Source of the DNA: Syntrophales bacterium
Lineage (GTDB): Bacteria > Desulfobacterota > Syntrophia > Syntrophales > UBA2210
Assembly: GCA_030655735.1 (NCBI GenBank)
Contig: JAUSPK010000183.1
Location: 1 to 44,331 of the forward strand
Reading direction: 5' to 3'
DNA length: 44,331 nt
Every line of letters begins with the position of its first letter. Position 1 is the first letter of the stretch. Position numbers and translations under genes: made by a program. Of the stretch, positions 25,301 through 33,300 are shown piece by piece. Below the pieces are notes generated by a model. The model was not told the origin of the DNA. It did not search any database and saw nothing but the letters and a program-made list of their open reading frames with translations.

Positions 25301-26023
25301 GGTCTGCATGATGGTGTCCAGCGACGCTCGATCCTCCGGACAGAATGATATCTCTATCCCCGCAGAGTCCCTCCCCCGGATCTCTATCCGGTCCAGTGAA
25401 TTGAGAAGCAGGTTGACCCTCCAGTATATGCCGAGACCCTCTCCGGACAGGGTCTCGCGTGCGGGACCGGCAAGGCGCATGGTCTTTTCCAGGTTGTCCA
25501 GGATATCCTTTTCCAGCGCCCACGCGGCGTCCTTCAGTACCTCGAGGGCTTCGTTGATGATCTCCATATCGCCCGTGGAAAGCCCGCTCGCGGCCTCCTC
25601 TATCAGGATATCTTCCCCCGACAGGAAGGAGTTCATTGCCTTCGACAGGGCGGTAAGGTCTGAGCTTCCATTGTGAGCGAAGAGGCCCAGTGGATCCTTT
25701 TTGAGGTCGAGGATGAGCCCTTCCAGTCTGTGTAGCAGCTCCCGGCCTCCCAGATAGTTCTGCGGGGCTATGGGGGTGGCGAGGAGGGTCGTGAGATTGT
25801 GTTTCCGGAGCTCTTCAAAGAGGGAGGCAATTGAACCGTCGGTGCGCTTTTCCCGCTGCGGTTTTATCGCGAGGATGCCCGCCAGGCCGCAGGGCAGGGT
25901 CGCCGGGGTCAGCGGAAAGATAATAACGGACCTGACCGGGGCGCGGTTCGGGTTGCGACCGATAAAAACACGCCACCGTTTCAGGCGCCGCAAAACAAGT
26001 GGTATATCTCCAGGTTTGAACAT
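22301..26023 (-). CDS. Giant GlmS-like amidotransferase/double-SIS protein (1240 aa)
   Basis: A 1240-aa relative of glucosamine-6-phosphate synthase, twice the usual length of about 610 aa. Pieces of the class-II amidotransferase are present but spread out: CGLAGI at Cys45 (not residue 2), RGRDSAG (216-222), HTRWASVG (324-331), NCHPV (337-341), LNGDIDNY (377-384) and TTDTKII (404-410). Two SIS domains follow: GQGTAAVAG (613-621), TQSGTTTDT (665-673), SVASTKAF (717-724), then a second near 790-905. About 310 extra C-terminal residues (930-1240) resemble nothing I recognise. Nucleophile use would require removal of 44 N-terminal residues, as in propeptide-bearing amidotransferases. The ribosome site is weak. 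It follows pyrG by 53 bp. Sugar-phosphate amination is likely, but the exact product is uncertain. Confidence 0.85.
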   Translation of the reverse strand: MFKPGDIPLVLRRLKRWRVFIGRNPNRAPVRSVIIFPLTPATLPCGLAGILAIKPQREKRTDGSIASLFEELRKHNLTTLLATPIAPQNYLGGRELLHRLEGLILDLKKDPLGLFAHNGSSDLTALSKAMNSFLSGEDILIEEAASGLSTGDMEIINEALEVLKDAAWALEKDILDNLEKTMRLAGPARETLSGEGLGIYWRVNLLLNSLDRIEIRGRDSAGIEISFCPEDRASLDTIMQTLKAGGLYEDFLRRTTPGDLLDGAITLSGLSSGTDPLLTFTYKRASVTGALGENTRYLRERIQSDDILRACMTGGTGHETLLAHTRWASVGAINVENCHPVNNFTLADSLDTSSGIPLSVKKYPHYGSGNWAIHAALNGDIDNYRSLRTSIEADGAELIDHRVTTDTKIIALQIEKYLYEGCDLQKAFRLALNDFEGSHAIAMQSNLEPGKVFLALRGSGQSLYIGLCDNQYMFSSEVYGLVELTPRFIKMDGEVERIPGRPETKGQLYVLEDGGGRHASCYDGHPLEGGNEKIQRAQITTRDIDRKGYPHFLLKEITDAPLSVKKTLRGKHHIDYSGNGKAKVTFNLGDDIIPQRLKGALSRGDIRNIFVIGQGTAAVAGAAIAGAFSTYIKGLGIAIEAKTASELSGFYLEEDMKDTLVIAVTQSGTTTDTNRAVAMAKERGAHLIAIVNRRQSDITHVADGVFYTSDGRDIEMSVASTKAFYSQIVAGYVLALYLAQTLGTLPDDLTAGVLESLKKAPDAMNLVIAGKEHVWETARALAGRKRYWAVVGSGPNKVAADEIRIKLSELCYKTISSDIVEDKKHIDLSSEPLIIACVAGTPDYVLADIAKEVLIFKAHAASVVVIADKGETAFDGIADSVIHVPKASFPTSVILNTLAGHLWGYYAACTINEDGEFIRDFRKRLLLKTDELDAKEGLLVEKLTDPGLHKLIDEFSAPFHARKNLGSFSSLGVDVASDITLLLKYASGKLPLEEFRIDFKEKQVSSSPLDMLDISLGRAIDELARPIDAIRHQAKTVTVGTSRKEEAARGVIFDSLKDLGFSPDNLTSRGGLTIGRLQKVISDVRGYTLYAIDGLDDEGTPTEATTILIEKRGGISLHMKSRAETSIPLSGAKKTIVSTRDVYAGLGKSDHAPLVIISLIEGEAFIDKILLLHIIFKEALSSSEKKAVLGDKLGQIRDIINEYNVSWNDEYLDPLPVAFLLGEGINVIAEAIMNSLENGK

Positions 26024-26076
26024 GACTGATATCCCGTGTAAAGCTTCTCCCGTTAGCCCCTAGTGGACTGGCTCCC

Positions 26077-27684
26077 TTAACCCTTGTTGGTGTTGTACTT
26101 TAAGGAGGCCCGTATAAATTCCGTGAAGAGCGGATGGGGCCTTCTCGGTTTTGATTTGAATTCGGGATGGAACTGGCAGCCCAGAAACCACGGATGATCA
26201 GCGATCTCGACTATCTCAACGAGGTTCCCATCGGGGGCGGACCCGCTTATGCGCAGTCCCCCTTTGGTAAGGACATCTTTATAGTCGTTGTTGAATTCAT
26301 ACCGGTGCCGGTGCCGTTCACTGATCTTCTTGTGTCCGTATGCCTCGGACGCGAAGGAGGGCTTTTCGAGAACACAGGGGTAAGCCCCCAGCCGCATGGT
26401 TCCCCCCTTATCAGAGATCTCTCTCTGTTCAGGAAGGAAGTCGATCACCGGATTCGGCGTATCGGCGTCGAATTCAGTGCTGTTGGACTTTTCCAGTTTG
26501 CAGACATTCCGTGCGTATTCAATCACCGCCATCTGCATCCCCAGGCAGATTCCAAAGAAGGGAATCCCCTGTGTCCGCGCGTAGGTGACCGTCTGAATCA
26601 TCCCCTCTATACCCCGTTTTCCGAATCCCCCCGGCACCAGGATGCCGTCGATGTCGTCAAATTGACTGTCGATCCCCGTCTGCTCTAAGTGTTCCGAGTC
26701 AATGAACCGGAGCGTAACACGGCACTCGCTGGGGAGGCCGCCGTGGACCAGCGCCTCATTCAGACTCTTGTAAGAGTCCTTCCAGTCGACATATTTCCCC
26801 ACTATGGCAATGATAACCTCGTGAGAGGGATTTTTCAGTTTGCGAAGCACCTCTTCCCAATCACTAAGGTCCGGCTGGCCGGTCCAGATATTGAGAAGAT
26901 CGACGATCTTCTGATCCACCCCTTCCTGATGATATATGATGGGAACTTCGTAGATGTACTCCACGTCCTTGGCGGTGAAGACCGCCCCCGGTTCCACGTT
27001 GCAGAAGAGGGATATCTTCTCCCGGATCTCTTTCGACAGGAACTCCTCCGTCCGGCACAGGAGGATGTCGGGCTGGATGCCGATCTCCCGGAGGGCCTTG
27101 ACGCTGTGCTGGGTGGGTTTTGACTTCACTTCTCCGGCGGCCTTGAGGTAGGGGACCCAGGTGAGATGAATGAATATCGCATTTTCTTTCCCCACTTCAT
27201 TCTTGAACTGCCGTATGGCCTCCAGAAAGGGGAGGCTTTCGATATCTCCGACGGTCCCCCCGATCTCCACGATGGCCACATCGCTATCGTTTGCCGCCGC
27301 CTTGATATAATCCTTTATCTCATTGGTAATATGGGGGATTACCTGAACGGTGCCCCCCAGATACTCCCCGCGCCGCTCCTTTGATATGACCGAGAAGTAT
27401 ACCTGCCCGGTGGTCAGGTTGTTTTCCTTGCCGAGGTGGCTGTCGGTGAAGCGCTCGTAATGTCCCAGGTCCAGATCGGTTTCCGTGCCGTCATCGGTCA
27501 CGAAGACCTCTCCATGCTGGAAGGGGTTCATTGTTCCGGGATCGACGTTGATGTAGGGATCCAGTTTTTGATGAGCGATCTTAAGCCCCCGGCTTTCCAG
27601 GAGGGCTCCTATGGAGGCTGCCGCAAGACCCTTGCCGAGGGAGGAAAGCACACCGCCGGTGATAAAGATAAATTTCGTTCGCAT
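26077..27684 (-). CDS. pyrG: CTP synthase
   Basis: A 535-aa CTP synthase making CTP from UTP, ATP and glutamine. The N-terminal synthetase domain opens with FITGGVLSSLGKGL and contains LDPYINVDPGTMNP and EIGGTVGDIES. The C-terminal class-I amidotransferase has the nucleophile Cys380 in GICLGMQ and His506/Glu508 in QFHPEF. Length and motifs are normal. GGGAAGG precedes the ATG, and a promoter candidate lies at 27714-27743, so pyrG, the GlmS-like gene, hisH and hisF may form their own transcription unit downstream of the glutamate synthase genes. Confidence 0.97.
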   Translation of the reverse strand: MRTKFIFITGGVLSSLGKGLAAASIGALLESRGLKIAHQKLDPYINVDPGTMNPFQHGEVFVTDDGTETDLDLGHYERFTDSHLGKENNLTTGQVYFSVISKERRGEYLGGTVQVIPHITNEIKDYIKAAANDSDVAIVEIGGTVGDIESLPFLEAIRQFKNEVGKENAIFIHLTWVPYLKAAGEVKSKPTQHSVKALREIGIQPDILLCRTEEFLSKEIREKISLFCNVEPGAVFTAKDVEYIYEVPIIYHQEGVDQKIVDLLNIWTGQPDLSDWEEVLRKLKNPSHEVIIAIVGKYVDWKDSYKSLNEALVHGGLPSECRVTLRFIDSEHLEQTGIDSQFDDIDGILVPGGFGKRGIEGMIQTVTYARTQGIPFFGICLGMQMAVIEYARNVCKLEKSNSTEFDADTPNPVIDFLPEQREISDKGGTMRLGAYPCVLEKPSFASEAYGHKKISERHRHRYEFNNDYKDVLTKGGLRISGSAPDGNLVEIVEIADHPWFLGCQFHPEFKSKPRRPHPLFTEFIRASLKYNTNKG

Positions 27685-27713
27685 ATATTTGCCTTCCCTT
27701 GTCTGTGTTGCCG

Positions 27714-27743
27714 TAAATAATCATGGGACCCGGCTTATGTCAA
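27714..27743 (-). promoter_or_regulatory. Putative promoter for pyrG-glmS-like-hisHF
   Basis: On the minus strand TTGACA (27738-27743) and TATTTA (27714-27719) are 18 bp apart in the 118-bp gap between gltD and pyrG. The start site would lie about 25 nt before the pyrG ATG. Confidence 0.45.
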
Positions 27744-27802
27744 TATACTTTTTCTCGCAATGTCCAGGACCCCCGACGTGCTGCTGTCAGACGACTGTCA
27801 CC

Positions 27803-29305
27803 TTACGCGGGAAGATCGGCATAATCGGTCTGAATCGCCCCGCGGGGGCAGACGGCGGTACAGGTGTAACAGAGCAGGCACTTCGATTCATCTATGGTAA
27901 AGACCTCCCCGTTGCGTGTTATCGCCTCCTGGGGGCAGTTCTCAATGCATTTATCACAGAGGATGCAGGTGCCGCAGCTGATACATCGTTCGATATCACC
28001 TGCTTCTCCGCCGAAATATACGGTGCGGATCCTGTTTTTGGAAACCGGGTTCTTCTTCGGATATAGAAATTCTTCGTTATTGAGAGAAGCATGGATCTGC
28101 ATGGCCGCCAGGCGTCCCATCCCGATCGCGTCGCTTATGAGTCCGGGCGCGATGATATCTCCCGCCCCGTACACCTTTGGATCGCTGCTCCGGAAGGACT
28201 TTTCGCCCGTTACCATGTAGCCACGCTCATCCAAAAAGACCGATTCAGGGAGAAACGAGGTGTCCGGTGCCTCGCCGATGCTGAAAAAGATGACATCGGC
28301 CTTTATGGTGGTTTTGTCGGTGAGGTAGATGGTCTTGGCTGTAACCTTCTCTACCTTTTTCGGCCACAGGATCTGTGTCCCAAGACTGGTTGCCATCTCC
28401 AGTTCCTTCCCGAATGCCAGGGGTTTCTGGATATCGAGGGCTGTCACCTTTTTCGCGCCCATCCGCCAGGATTCGCAGGCCATATCCATGCCGACGTTCC
28501 CCGCGCCTATGATGACCACCTCGCGTCCGCTCAGGTCCATCGGTTTCCCATCGTTGATGTCCATCAGAAATTGCAGGCCCGACAGGATTCTCTCGCCGCC
28601 CGGATACGGGATCCTCTTTGTCAGCTGTGCGCCCGTGGTGACCAGGACGGCATCGCTCTCATCATGGAGTTTCTGAAGGGTATCACGGTCTATAGTCTGG
28701 TTTTTCTGCAGTTCTATCGGCAGGGAGAAGATCCGGGCAATATCTCTATCCAGGGCCTCGTCGGAGAGGCGATCTCTGGGTATTGCCCGCCGTACCTTTC
28801 CCCCGGGGTTATTCCCGGAGTCGTATATCCTGACACGGTACCCGCGCCTCGAGAGCTGCCATGCCGCCGACAGACCGGCAGGGCCTGCGCCTATGATGGA
28901 GATCAGCTCCTCCCTTTTCTTTCCGAGCATTTTCGGCGCGAAATCGGGGTAATATTCCCTGGCAACCCGCTGGATTTCAACGGGGCCGTCCAGCATATTT
29001 CTGCTGCACCCGTCCATACAGGGGGCTGGGCAGACCGTACCGCATACCGACATCCTGAAGGGGGTGTACTCATCCATCAGGGTCTGGGCTTCGATGATCT
29101 TTTCGTCTTTGATCAGGTTCAGAAAGATCGGCGTGGGAATTCCGGTCGGACAGTTATAGGCGCACGGCGGGGTGAGATCGACGTGGAGGGGTTTGCTGGT
29201 CTTTATGTTCATCCCCGGGGTGTAGAGTTTACCAAAAGGTCGGGCGCCCTTCTTGGTGATTTTGGTAAAGTCGCCGGGGGAAATCCGTGTAAGATCTATC
29301 TCCAT
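27803..29305 (-). CDS. gltD: Glutamate synthase small-subunit-type oxidoreductase with C-terminal 2[4Fe-4S] ferredoxin domain
   Basis: A 500-aa FAD/NAD(P)-binding oxidoreductase that feeds electrons to the split GltB. The N-terminal Fe-S region has Cys48, 52, 88, 92, 96 and 100 in the adrenodoxin-reductase-like arrangement. FAD-binding GAGPAGLSAAW starts at 139 and a second Rossmann motif, IIGAGNVGMD, lies near 265. A ferredoxin tail carries CISCGTCILCDKC and CLLCYTCTAVCP (about 438-485), so it could also exchange electrons with ferredoxin. The start is 24 bp after the GXGXG gene. Anaerobes use similar proteins as NfnB/GltD, but the GltB neighbours favour glutamate synthase. Confidence 0.9.
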   Translation of the reverse strand: MEIDLTRISPGDFTKITKKGARPFGKLYTPGMNIKTSKPLHVDLTPPCAYNCPTGIPTPIFLNLIKDEKIIEAQTLMDEYTPFRMSVCGTVCPAPCMDGCSRNMLDGPVEIQRVAREYYPDFAPKMLGKKREELISIIGAGPAGLSAAWQLSRRGYRVRIYDSGNNPGGKVRRAIPRDRLSDEALDRDIARIFSLPIELQKNQTIDRDTLQKLHDESDAVLVTTGAQLTKRIPYPGGERILSGLQFLMDINDGKPMDLSGREVVIIGAGNVGMDMACESWRMGAKKVTALDIQKPLAFGKELEMATSLGTQILWPKKVEKVTAKTIYLTDKTTIKADVIFFSIGEAPDTSFLPESVFLDERGYMVTGEKSFRSSDPKVYGAGDIIAPGLISDAIGMGRLAAMQIHASLNNEEFLYPKKNPVSKNRIRTVYFGGEAGDIERCISCGTCILCDKCIENCPQEAITRNGEVFTIDESKCLLCYTCTAVCPRGAIQTDYADLPA

Positions 29306-29329
29306 ATCCCGGGCGTATTCCGCCAGCGC

Positions 29330-29947
29330 CTAGCTCAGGAAGGCACTGTCAGCGTCGTCGATATCCGAGAAGCTCGCGCCGATTCCCAGCTGATGGGGCT
29401 CGATGTGCCCCCTCACATAGATTATTCCTCCGTGGATACCGGTACCGATGTCCTGCCCCACGGGGGAACCTGCCACGTTGTTCAGGTTGAGGACCACCAG
29501 CTTTCCGCCCGCCATGTATTCCCCGCAGTAGTCCTTCGTCGTGCCGCCGATGATGAGCCAGGGGACCTGGTCCAGATATTCCTTCATGTGTATCCCGGCG
29601 CGGTACTCGACGTCCCCCTTTATAAAGACCTTCCCTCCCCGCATGGAATGGCCGGGGATCTCTCCGGCCTTCCCGTGAATGACGATCTTGCCGGCATTCA
29701 TGGTGTTTCCCACGCCGTCCTGCGCGTTTCCGAATACCGTTACGCGGGAACCGTTCATGAAGGCCCCGAGATCCTGCCCCGGGGTTCCGTATACCTCCAG
29801 CAGGGCGTCGCTGTTCAGCCCTCCGCCAATGTATCGTTGCCCCAGGATGTTCTTCAGGAGGATCCTGTTTTCACCTTTGGCGAGATATCCCCGTATATGT
29901 CTGTTCAGGGATTTATAATACAGTCCCTTTGTGTCTATCGTCAGCAT
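29330..29947 (-). CDS. gltB3: Glutamate synthase GXGXG-domain subunit (split GltB, C-terminal part)
   Basis: A 205-aa right-handed beta-helix protein corresponding to the C-terminal domain of bacterial GltB, made as a separate chain as in archaeal-type glutamate synthases. Repeats such as GNAQDGVGNTMNAGKIVIHG and GHSMRGGKVFIKG carry the Gly-rich GXGXG pattern, and the middle GEYMAGGKLVVLNL is typical. The ATG at 29947 lies 5 bp after the gltB2 stop; a longer open frame (to 30190) only reads back into gltB2. It has no strong ribosome site, so coupling to the upstream gene is likely. Confidence 0.88.
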   Translation of the reverse strand: MLTIDTKGLYYKSLNRHIRGYLAKGENRILLKNILGQRYIGGGLNSDALLEVYGTPGQDLGAFMNGSRVTVFGNAQDGVGNTMNAGKIVIHGKAGEIPGHSMRGGKVFIKGDVEYRAGIHMKEYLDQVPWLIIGGTTKDYCGEYMAGGKLVVLNLNNVAGSPVGQDIGTGIHGGIIYVRGHIEPHQLGIGASFSDIDDADSAFLS

Positions 29948-29952
29948 GTTAT

Positions 29953-31476
29953 TTATGCACCGGCGTGTTTGATTTCTAAGATTCTCAGTTCTTCTTCGTT
30001 CAACCCGACCCCTCTGAGCCTGTCGCGATTGCTTCGGAGGGCCTCTATGGCGCTGATGCCCATCGATCCCATCAGCTCCTTCATCTCTTCCCCCCACGCG
30101 TGGAGGAGATTTTTGAGGGCCTGCGTCGCCTGCTCGACATCGATCCGTTCCGCAAGACCCGGCTTGTTCGTTGTGATCCCGTAGGCGCACTTACCGCTGA
30201 AGCACCTCTGGCATAACCCGCATCCGAGCGCTACCAGGACAGGTGTTCCGATATAGACGGCATCAGCACCCAGGCAGATGGCCTTCAGTACATCGGACGA
30301 GCACATGATCCCCCCCGAGGCTACGAGGCTGACGGTATCCCTGATCCCCTCTTCACGCAGGCGTGTGTCGGCGGCGGATATGGCGAGCTCGATGGGAATT
30401 CCCGTGCTCTGCCGTATCTGAAGCGGGGTCGCCCCCGTGCCGCCCCTGAATCCGTCGATGGCTATGATATCCGCGCCGGCCCGCGCAACCCCGCTCACTA
30501 TCGGGGCAACGTTATGCACGGCGGCGATCTTGACGGAGACGGGGACCTTGTATTCCATGGCCTCCTTGATTGCGTAGATGAGCTGCCGCAGGTCCTCGAT
30601 GGAGTATATGTCGTGGTGGGGGGCGGGTGACAGGGCGTCGCTCCCCTCTGGTATCATCCTCGTCTCCGAGATGGCCTTCAACACCTTTTCGCCGGGCAGG
30701 TGGCCCCCAATCCCCGGTTTCGCGCCCTGGCCTATCTTGATCTCCACGGCCGCGGCCGATTTCAGGTAGTCTTCGCTGACGCCGAACCGCCCCGAGGCGA
30801 CCTGGACGATCGTGTTTTCCCCGTATATCCTCAGATCCTTGAAAAAGCCGCCTTCCCCCGTGTTCCAGTACGTCCCGACATCCTTCGTCGCACGGGCCTC
30901 CGCCTCCTGGACCCGTTTGTTCACGGCGCCGAAACTCATGGCCCCGAACATGATCGGAACGTCCAGTTTGAGCTGAGGCCCGATCTCTTCCCCGTACTGT
31001 GCGGGTTTTCTTCCCAGATACCGACGAATCTCCATCGGCTCTCTCAGGGGATCGATGGAGGGATTGGTTACCTGGCAGGCATCGAACATGATATGGTCGA
31101 AGTATCGCTTCTGCGGCCCTGTCGCGCCGTTTCCGACTAGTAGAACGCCCCCCTCATCCCCCGCCTGCCGCCAGATGTTACTTGCGTAATCGGATGTCCA
31201 GTATCCGTGAGAGGTATGCATCGGCTGAAACTCGATGTGGATCGCGCCCTCGGGGCACATCTTCACGCACCGCTGGCAGGAATTGCACGCGGTGAGATTT
31301 GCCCGGGGCCGGTAGCGCACCTCCCCATCATCATCCTTTACCGGGTGCATGGATATCTCTCCGAAGGAGCACTCCTTCGAGCAGATACTGCAACCGTTTT
31401 TGTAGTCGCACCTTTCGATATCAAACTCGGGGTGAAAGGCGGGGATCGTCTTCCAGTTGTTTTCCATGCCGTTCAT
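29953..31476 (-). CDS. gltB2: Glutamate synthase FMN-binding subunit with N-terminal ferredoxin domain (archaeal-type split GltB)
   Basis: A 507-aa catalytic subunit that forms glutamate from 2-oxoglutarate and channelled ammonia. An N-terminal ferredoxin-like domain has Cys23/29/32/36 and Cys64/67/70/74 for two clusters. The TIM-barrel FMN domain shows MFGAMSFGAVNKRV, GQGAKPGIGGHLPGEKV, PAPHHDIYSIEDL, AIDGFRGGTGATP and SGGIMCSSDVLKA. CGLCQRCFSGKC (about 422-433) is the 3Fe-4S motif. Its start codon overlaps the gltB1 stop by one base (TGATG). The chain matches the middle of bacterial GltB and archaeal GltS. Confidence 0.93.
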   Translation of the reverse strand: MNGMENNWKTIPAFHPEFDIERCDYKNGCSICSKECSFGEISMHPVKDDDGEVRYRPRANLTACNSCQRCVKMCPEGAIHIEFQPMHTSHGYWTSDYASNIWRQAGDEGGVLLVGNGATGPQKRYFDHIMFDACQVTNPSIDPLREPMEIRRYLGRKPAQYGEEIGPQLKLDVPIMFGAMSFGAVNKRVQEAEARATKDVGTYWNTGEGGFFKDLRIYGENTIVQVASGRFGVSEDYLKSAAAVEIKIGQGAKPGIGGHLPGEKVLKAISETRMIPEGSDALSPAPHHDIYSIEDLRQLIYAIKEAMEYKVPVSVKIAAVHNVAPIVSGVARAGADIIAIDGFRGGTGATPLQIRQSTGIPIELAISAADTRLREEGIRDTVSLVASGGIMCSSDVLKAICLGADAVYIGTPVLVALGCGLCQRCFSGKCAYGITTNKPGLAERIDVEQATQALKNLLHAWGEEMKELMGSMGISAIEALRSNRDRLRGVGLNEEELRILEIKHAGA

Positions 31477-32537
31477 CAGACCGCTTCCTTATATCCTTCG
31501 AGCATATCGATCATAACCGGTTCACCGCCCCTCGGTGACCATATCCTGTCCACCTCTGGGGACAGAAACCGTATGCTGCACTCTTCGGATGACGCGTAGT
31601 AGGTGTTCCCCACCTGTGCGCACACGACGGGACGAAGCTTATTACGGTCATTGAGGACTATCGCGCCGTCCCGATGTGTCAGGACGATGCCGAAGGGGCC
31701 GTTGACAATGGCGGTGCCGTAAATCTGTCTGAGATACCGGTCCTTCTCGTCGCCTCTCCTGTCGATTTCCTCCCAGAGGGCCGGAGCCATAACATAGCAG
31801 GCATCCCTCTTAGAGAGTCCGTCTCTCCTGGTGAGCTTGTCGTATATATACGAAATGACCTCCGTGTCCGTCTGCAGGAGACACTGGTATCCGTTCATCT
31901 CAAGCCACCGCACATTGGTGCCGTAGCTGGTTATCTCGCCGTTGTGGACGACCGTTTTGTCGAGGATCGTAAAGGGGTGAGCGCCGCCCCACCATCCGGG
32001 CGTATTGGTGGGGAACCGGTTGTGGGCCACCCACATATAGCCCTGGTAGTCTTCGATGCGGAAGTAGTCCGCAATATCTTCGGGATACCCCATTCCCTTG
32101 AATACGCCGACATCCTTCCCTGAAGAGACCACGAAGGCATCTTGCATAGAGTTGATGTGCATGACGATCTCGACGATATAATCCTCCTCCGTCTGCTGCG
32201 GAGAGAGGAACTCCTCTATGGGCTTGAGGAAATACCGCTTGAAGTAGGGTCCCCGGGGTATGCGGTCGTTCGGATAGACCGGTATCTGCTCCGACTGGTA
32301 TACATTCGCCCTGCTCTGGAGGTAGTCTTCGACGGCTGAAACGGCCGGGTTGTGCCGGTCCCCCTCATACATGATATGGAAGGCGTATTTGTCCCTGTTT
32401 TCGGGATACGCGCCGTAGACGGCAAAGCCGCCCCCCAGGCCGTTTCCCCGGTCCCTCTGGATACGGATGGCCTCCTGTATATGGCTTCCATCAATACGGT
32501 GTCCGTCGGTATTGATAATCCCCACTATCCCGCACAT
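31476..32537 (-). CDS. gltB1: Glutamate synthase glutaminase subunit (split GltB, class-II amidotransferase)
   Basis: A 353-aa class-II (Ntn) glutamine amidotransferase that releases ammonia from glutamine for the FMN subunit encoded next. Start Met-Cys2 gives the nucleophile in MCGIVGI; the ATG at 32537 is preceded by GAAGGGG, and upstream in-frame codons to 32624 are leader. Other motifs: GGGFAVYG, HNRFPTNTPGWWGGAHPF, VVHNGEITSYG and QTDTEVISYIYD. Insertions relative to PurF match the GltB type. It overlaps gltB2 by one base. A short 40-bp gap separates it from the broken class-I amidotransferase upstream. Confidence 0.93.
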   Translation of the reverse strand: MCGIVGIINTDGHRIDGSHIQEAIRIQRDRGNGLGGGFAVYGAYPENRDKYAFHIMYEGDRHNPAVSAVEDYLQSRANVYQSEQIPVYPNDRIPRGPYFKRYFLKPIEEFLSPQQTEEDYIVEIVMHINSMQDAFVVSSGKDVGVFKGMGYPEDIADYFRIEDYQGYMWVAHNRFPTNTPGWWGGAHPFTILDKTVVHNGEITSYGTNVRWLEMNGYQCLLQTDTEVISYIYDKLTRRDGLSKRDACYVMAPALWEEIDRRGDEKDRYLRQIYGTAIVNGPFGIVLTHRDGAIVLNDRNKLRPVVCAQVGNTYYASSEECSIRFLSPEVDRIWSPRGGEPVMIDMLEGYKEAV

Positions 32538-32577
32538 GACATACCCCTTCGTAAATAAAAATAAGCACCGATAGTGT

Positions 32578-33287
32578 CTATTGTCCTTCGGCTGAGACAG
32601 ACGCCCTCCGGTGCAGATCAACAAGCCATAAAAAATTAGAATATATCCTTTTTGCCTGGGTGTAAAGTGTCCCTTCTATTGTTTCAAAGGTTCGCACGCA
32701 CCCATCGCGGGAAGGCATCGTCTCCGCCCAGTCGAGCAACATGTCCCGCGTCATCTCAATATGAAACTGGAGGGCGTACGCGTTGCGGTATCTGAAGGAC
32801 TGGTTCGGGCATGCCCCCGAGGTCGCGAGGAGTTTTCCCCCGTACGGTATGTCGAAGGTGTCCTCGTGCCACTGAAAGACCTGCATCGTGCCGGGGATAC
32901 CTTCGAACAGGATATCCTTGCTTCCGGCATTTGTGAGGGAAACGCTCCCCCCCCCACCTCCTTGTGGGAGGCCTTGACGACGGGAGCGTAACAGGCCTTG
33001 GCGATCAGCTGGGCGCCAAGGCAGATGCCGAGTGTGGGGATGTTGGCATTGATAACCCTTCTGAGAAACTCGGTTTCCTCACGCAGAAAGGGATATTTGC
33101 CCTCCTCGTAGACATTCATCGGTCCGCCCATCGATACAAGGGCATCAAAGCCGCCGATATCATCCGGGAATGGATCACCCTTATAAGCTTGAACGGTTCG
33201 AATCTCCGCCTCTACTCGGCCCAAAAAACTCCCAAGCGTTCCCGGCCCTTCAGCCTCCGCATGTTCAACAATCAACACCCTTGTCAT
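32578..33287 (-). pseudogene. Class-I glutamine amidotransferase (GMP synthase-like), frameshifted at a 9-G run
   Basis: Two overlapping frames together encode one GATase1-type protein of about 236 aa. The first (from 33287) reads MTRVLIVEHAEAEGPGTLG through the nucleophile motif LGICLGAQ and SHKEVG. The second continues as SVSLTNAGSKDILFEG, then FQWHEDTFDIP and YALQFHIEMTRDM with the His-Glu pair, ending at 32578. They part at nine consecutive G (minus strand; C at 32947-32955), where one extra base would restore the frame. Either the assembly is wrong by one base, or the tract is a slippage site, or the gene is recently dead. It lies 13 bp after glnA and before gltB1. The acceptor substrate of this family is not known. 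Confidence 0.88.
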
Positions 33288-33300
33288 AATATATATTCGG

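Noticed and set aside
28091..30184. A 697-codon open frame on the plus strand
   Set aside because: It lies opposite gltD and gltB3, which have clear families and motifs. The translation has no family resemblance, and long antisense frames are common in GC-rich coding DNA.
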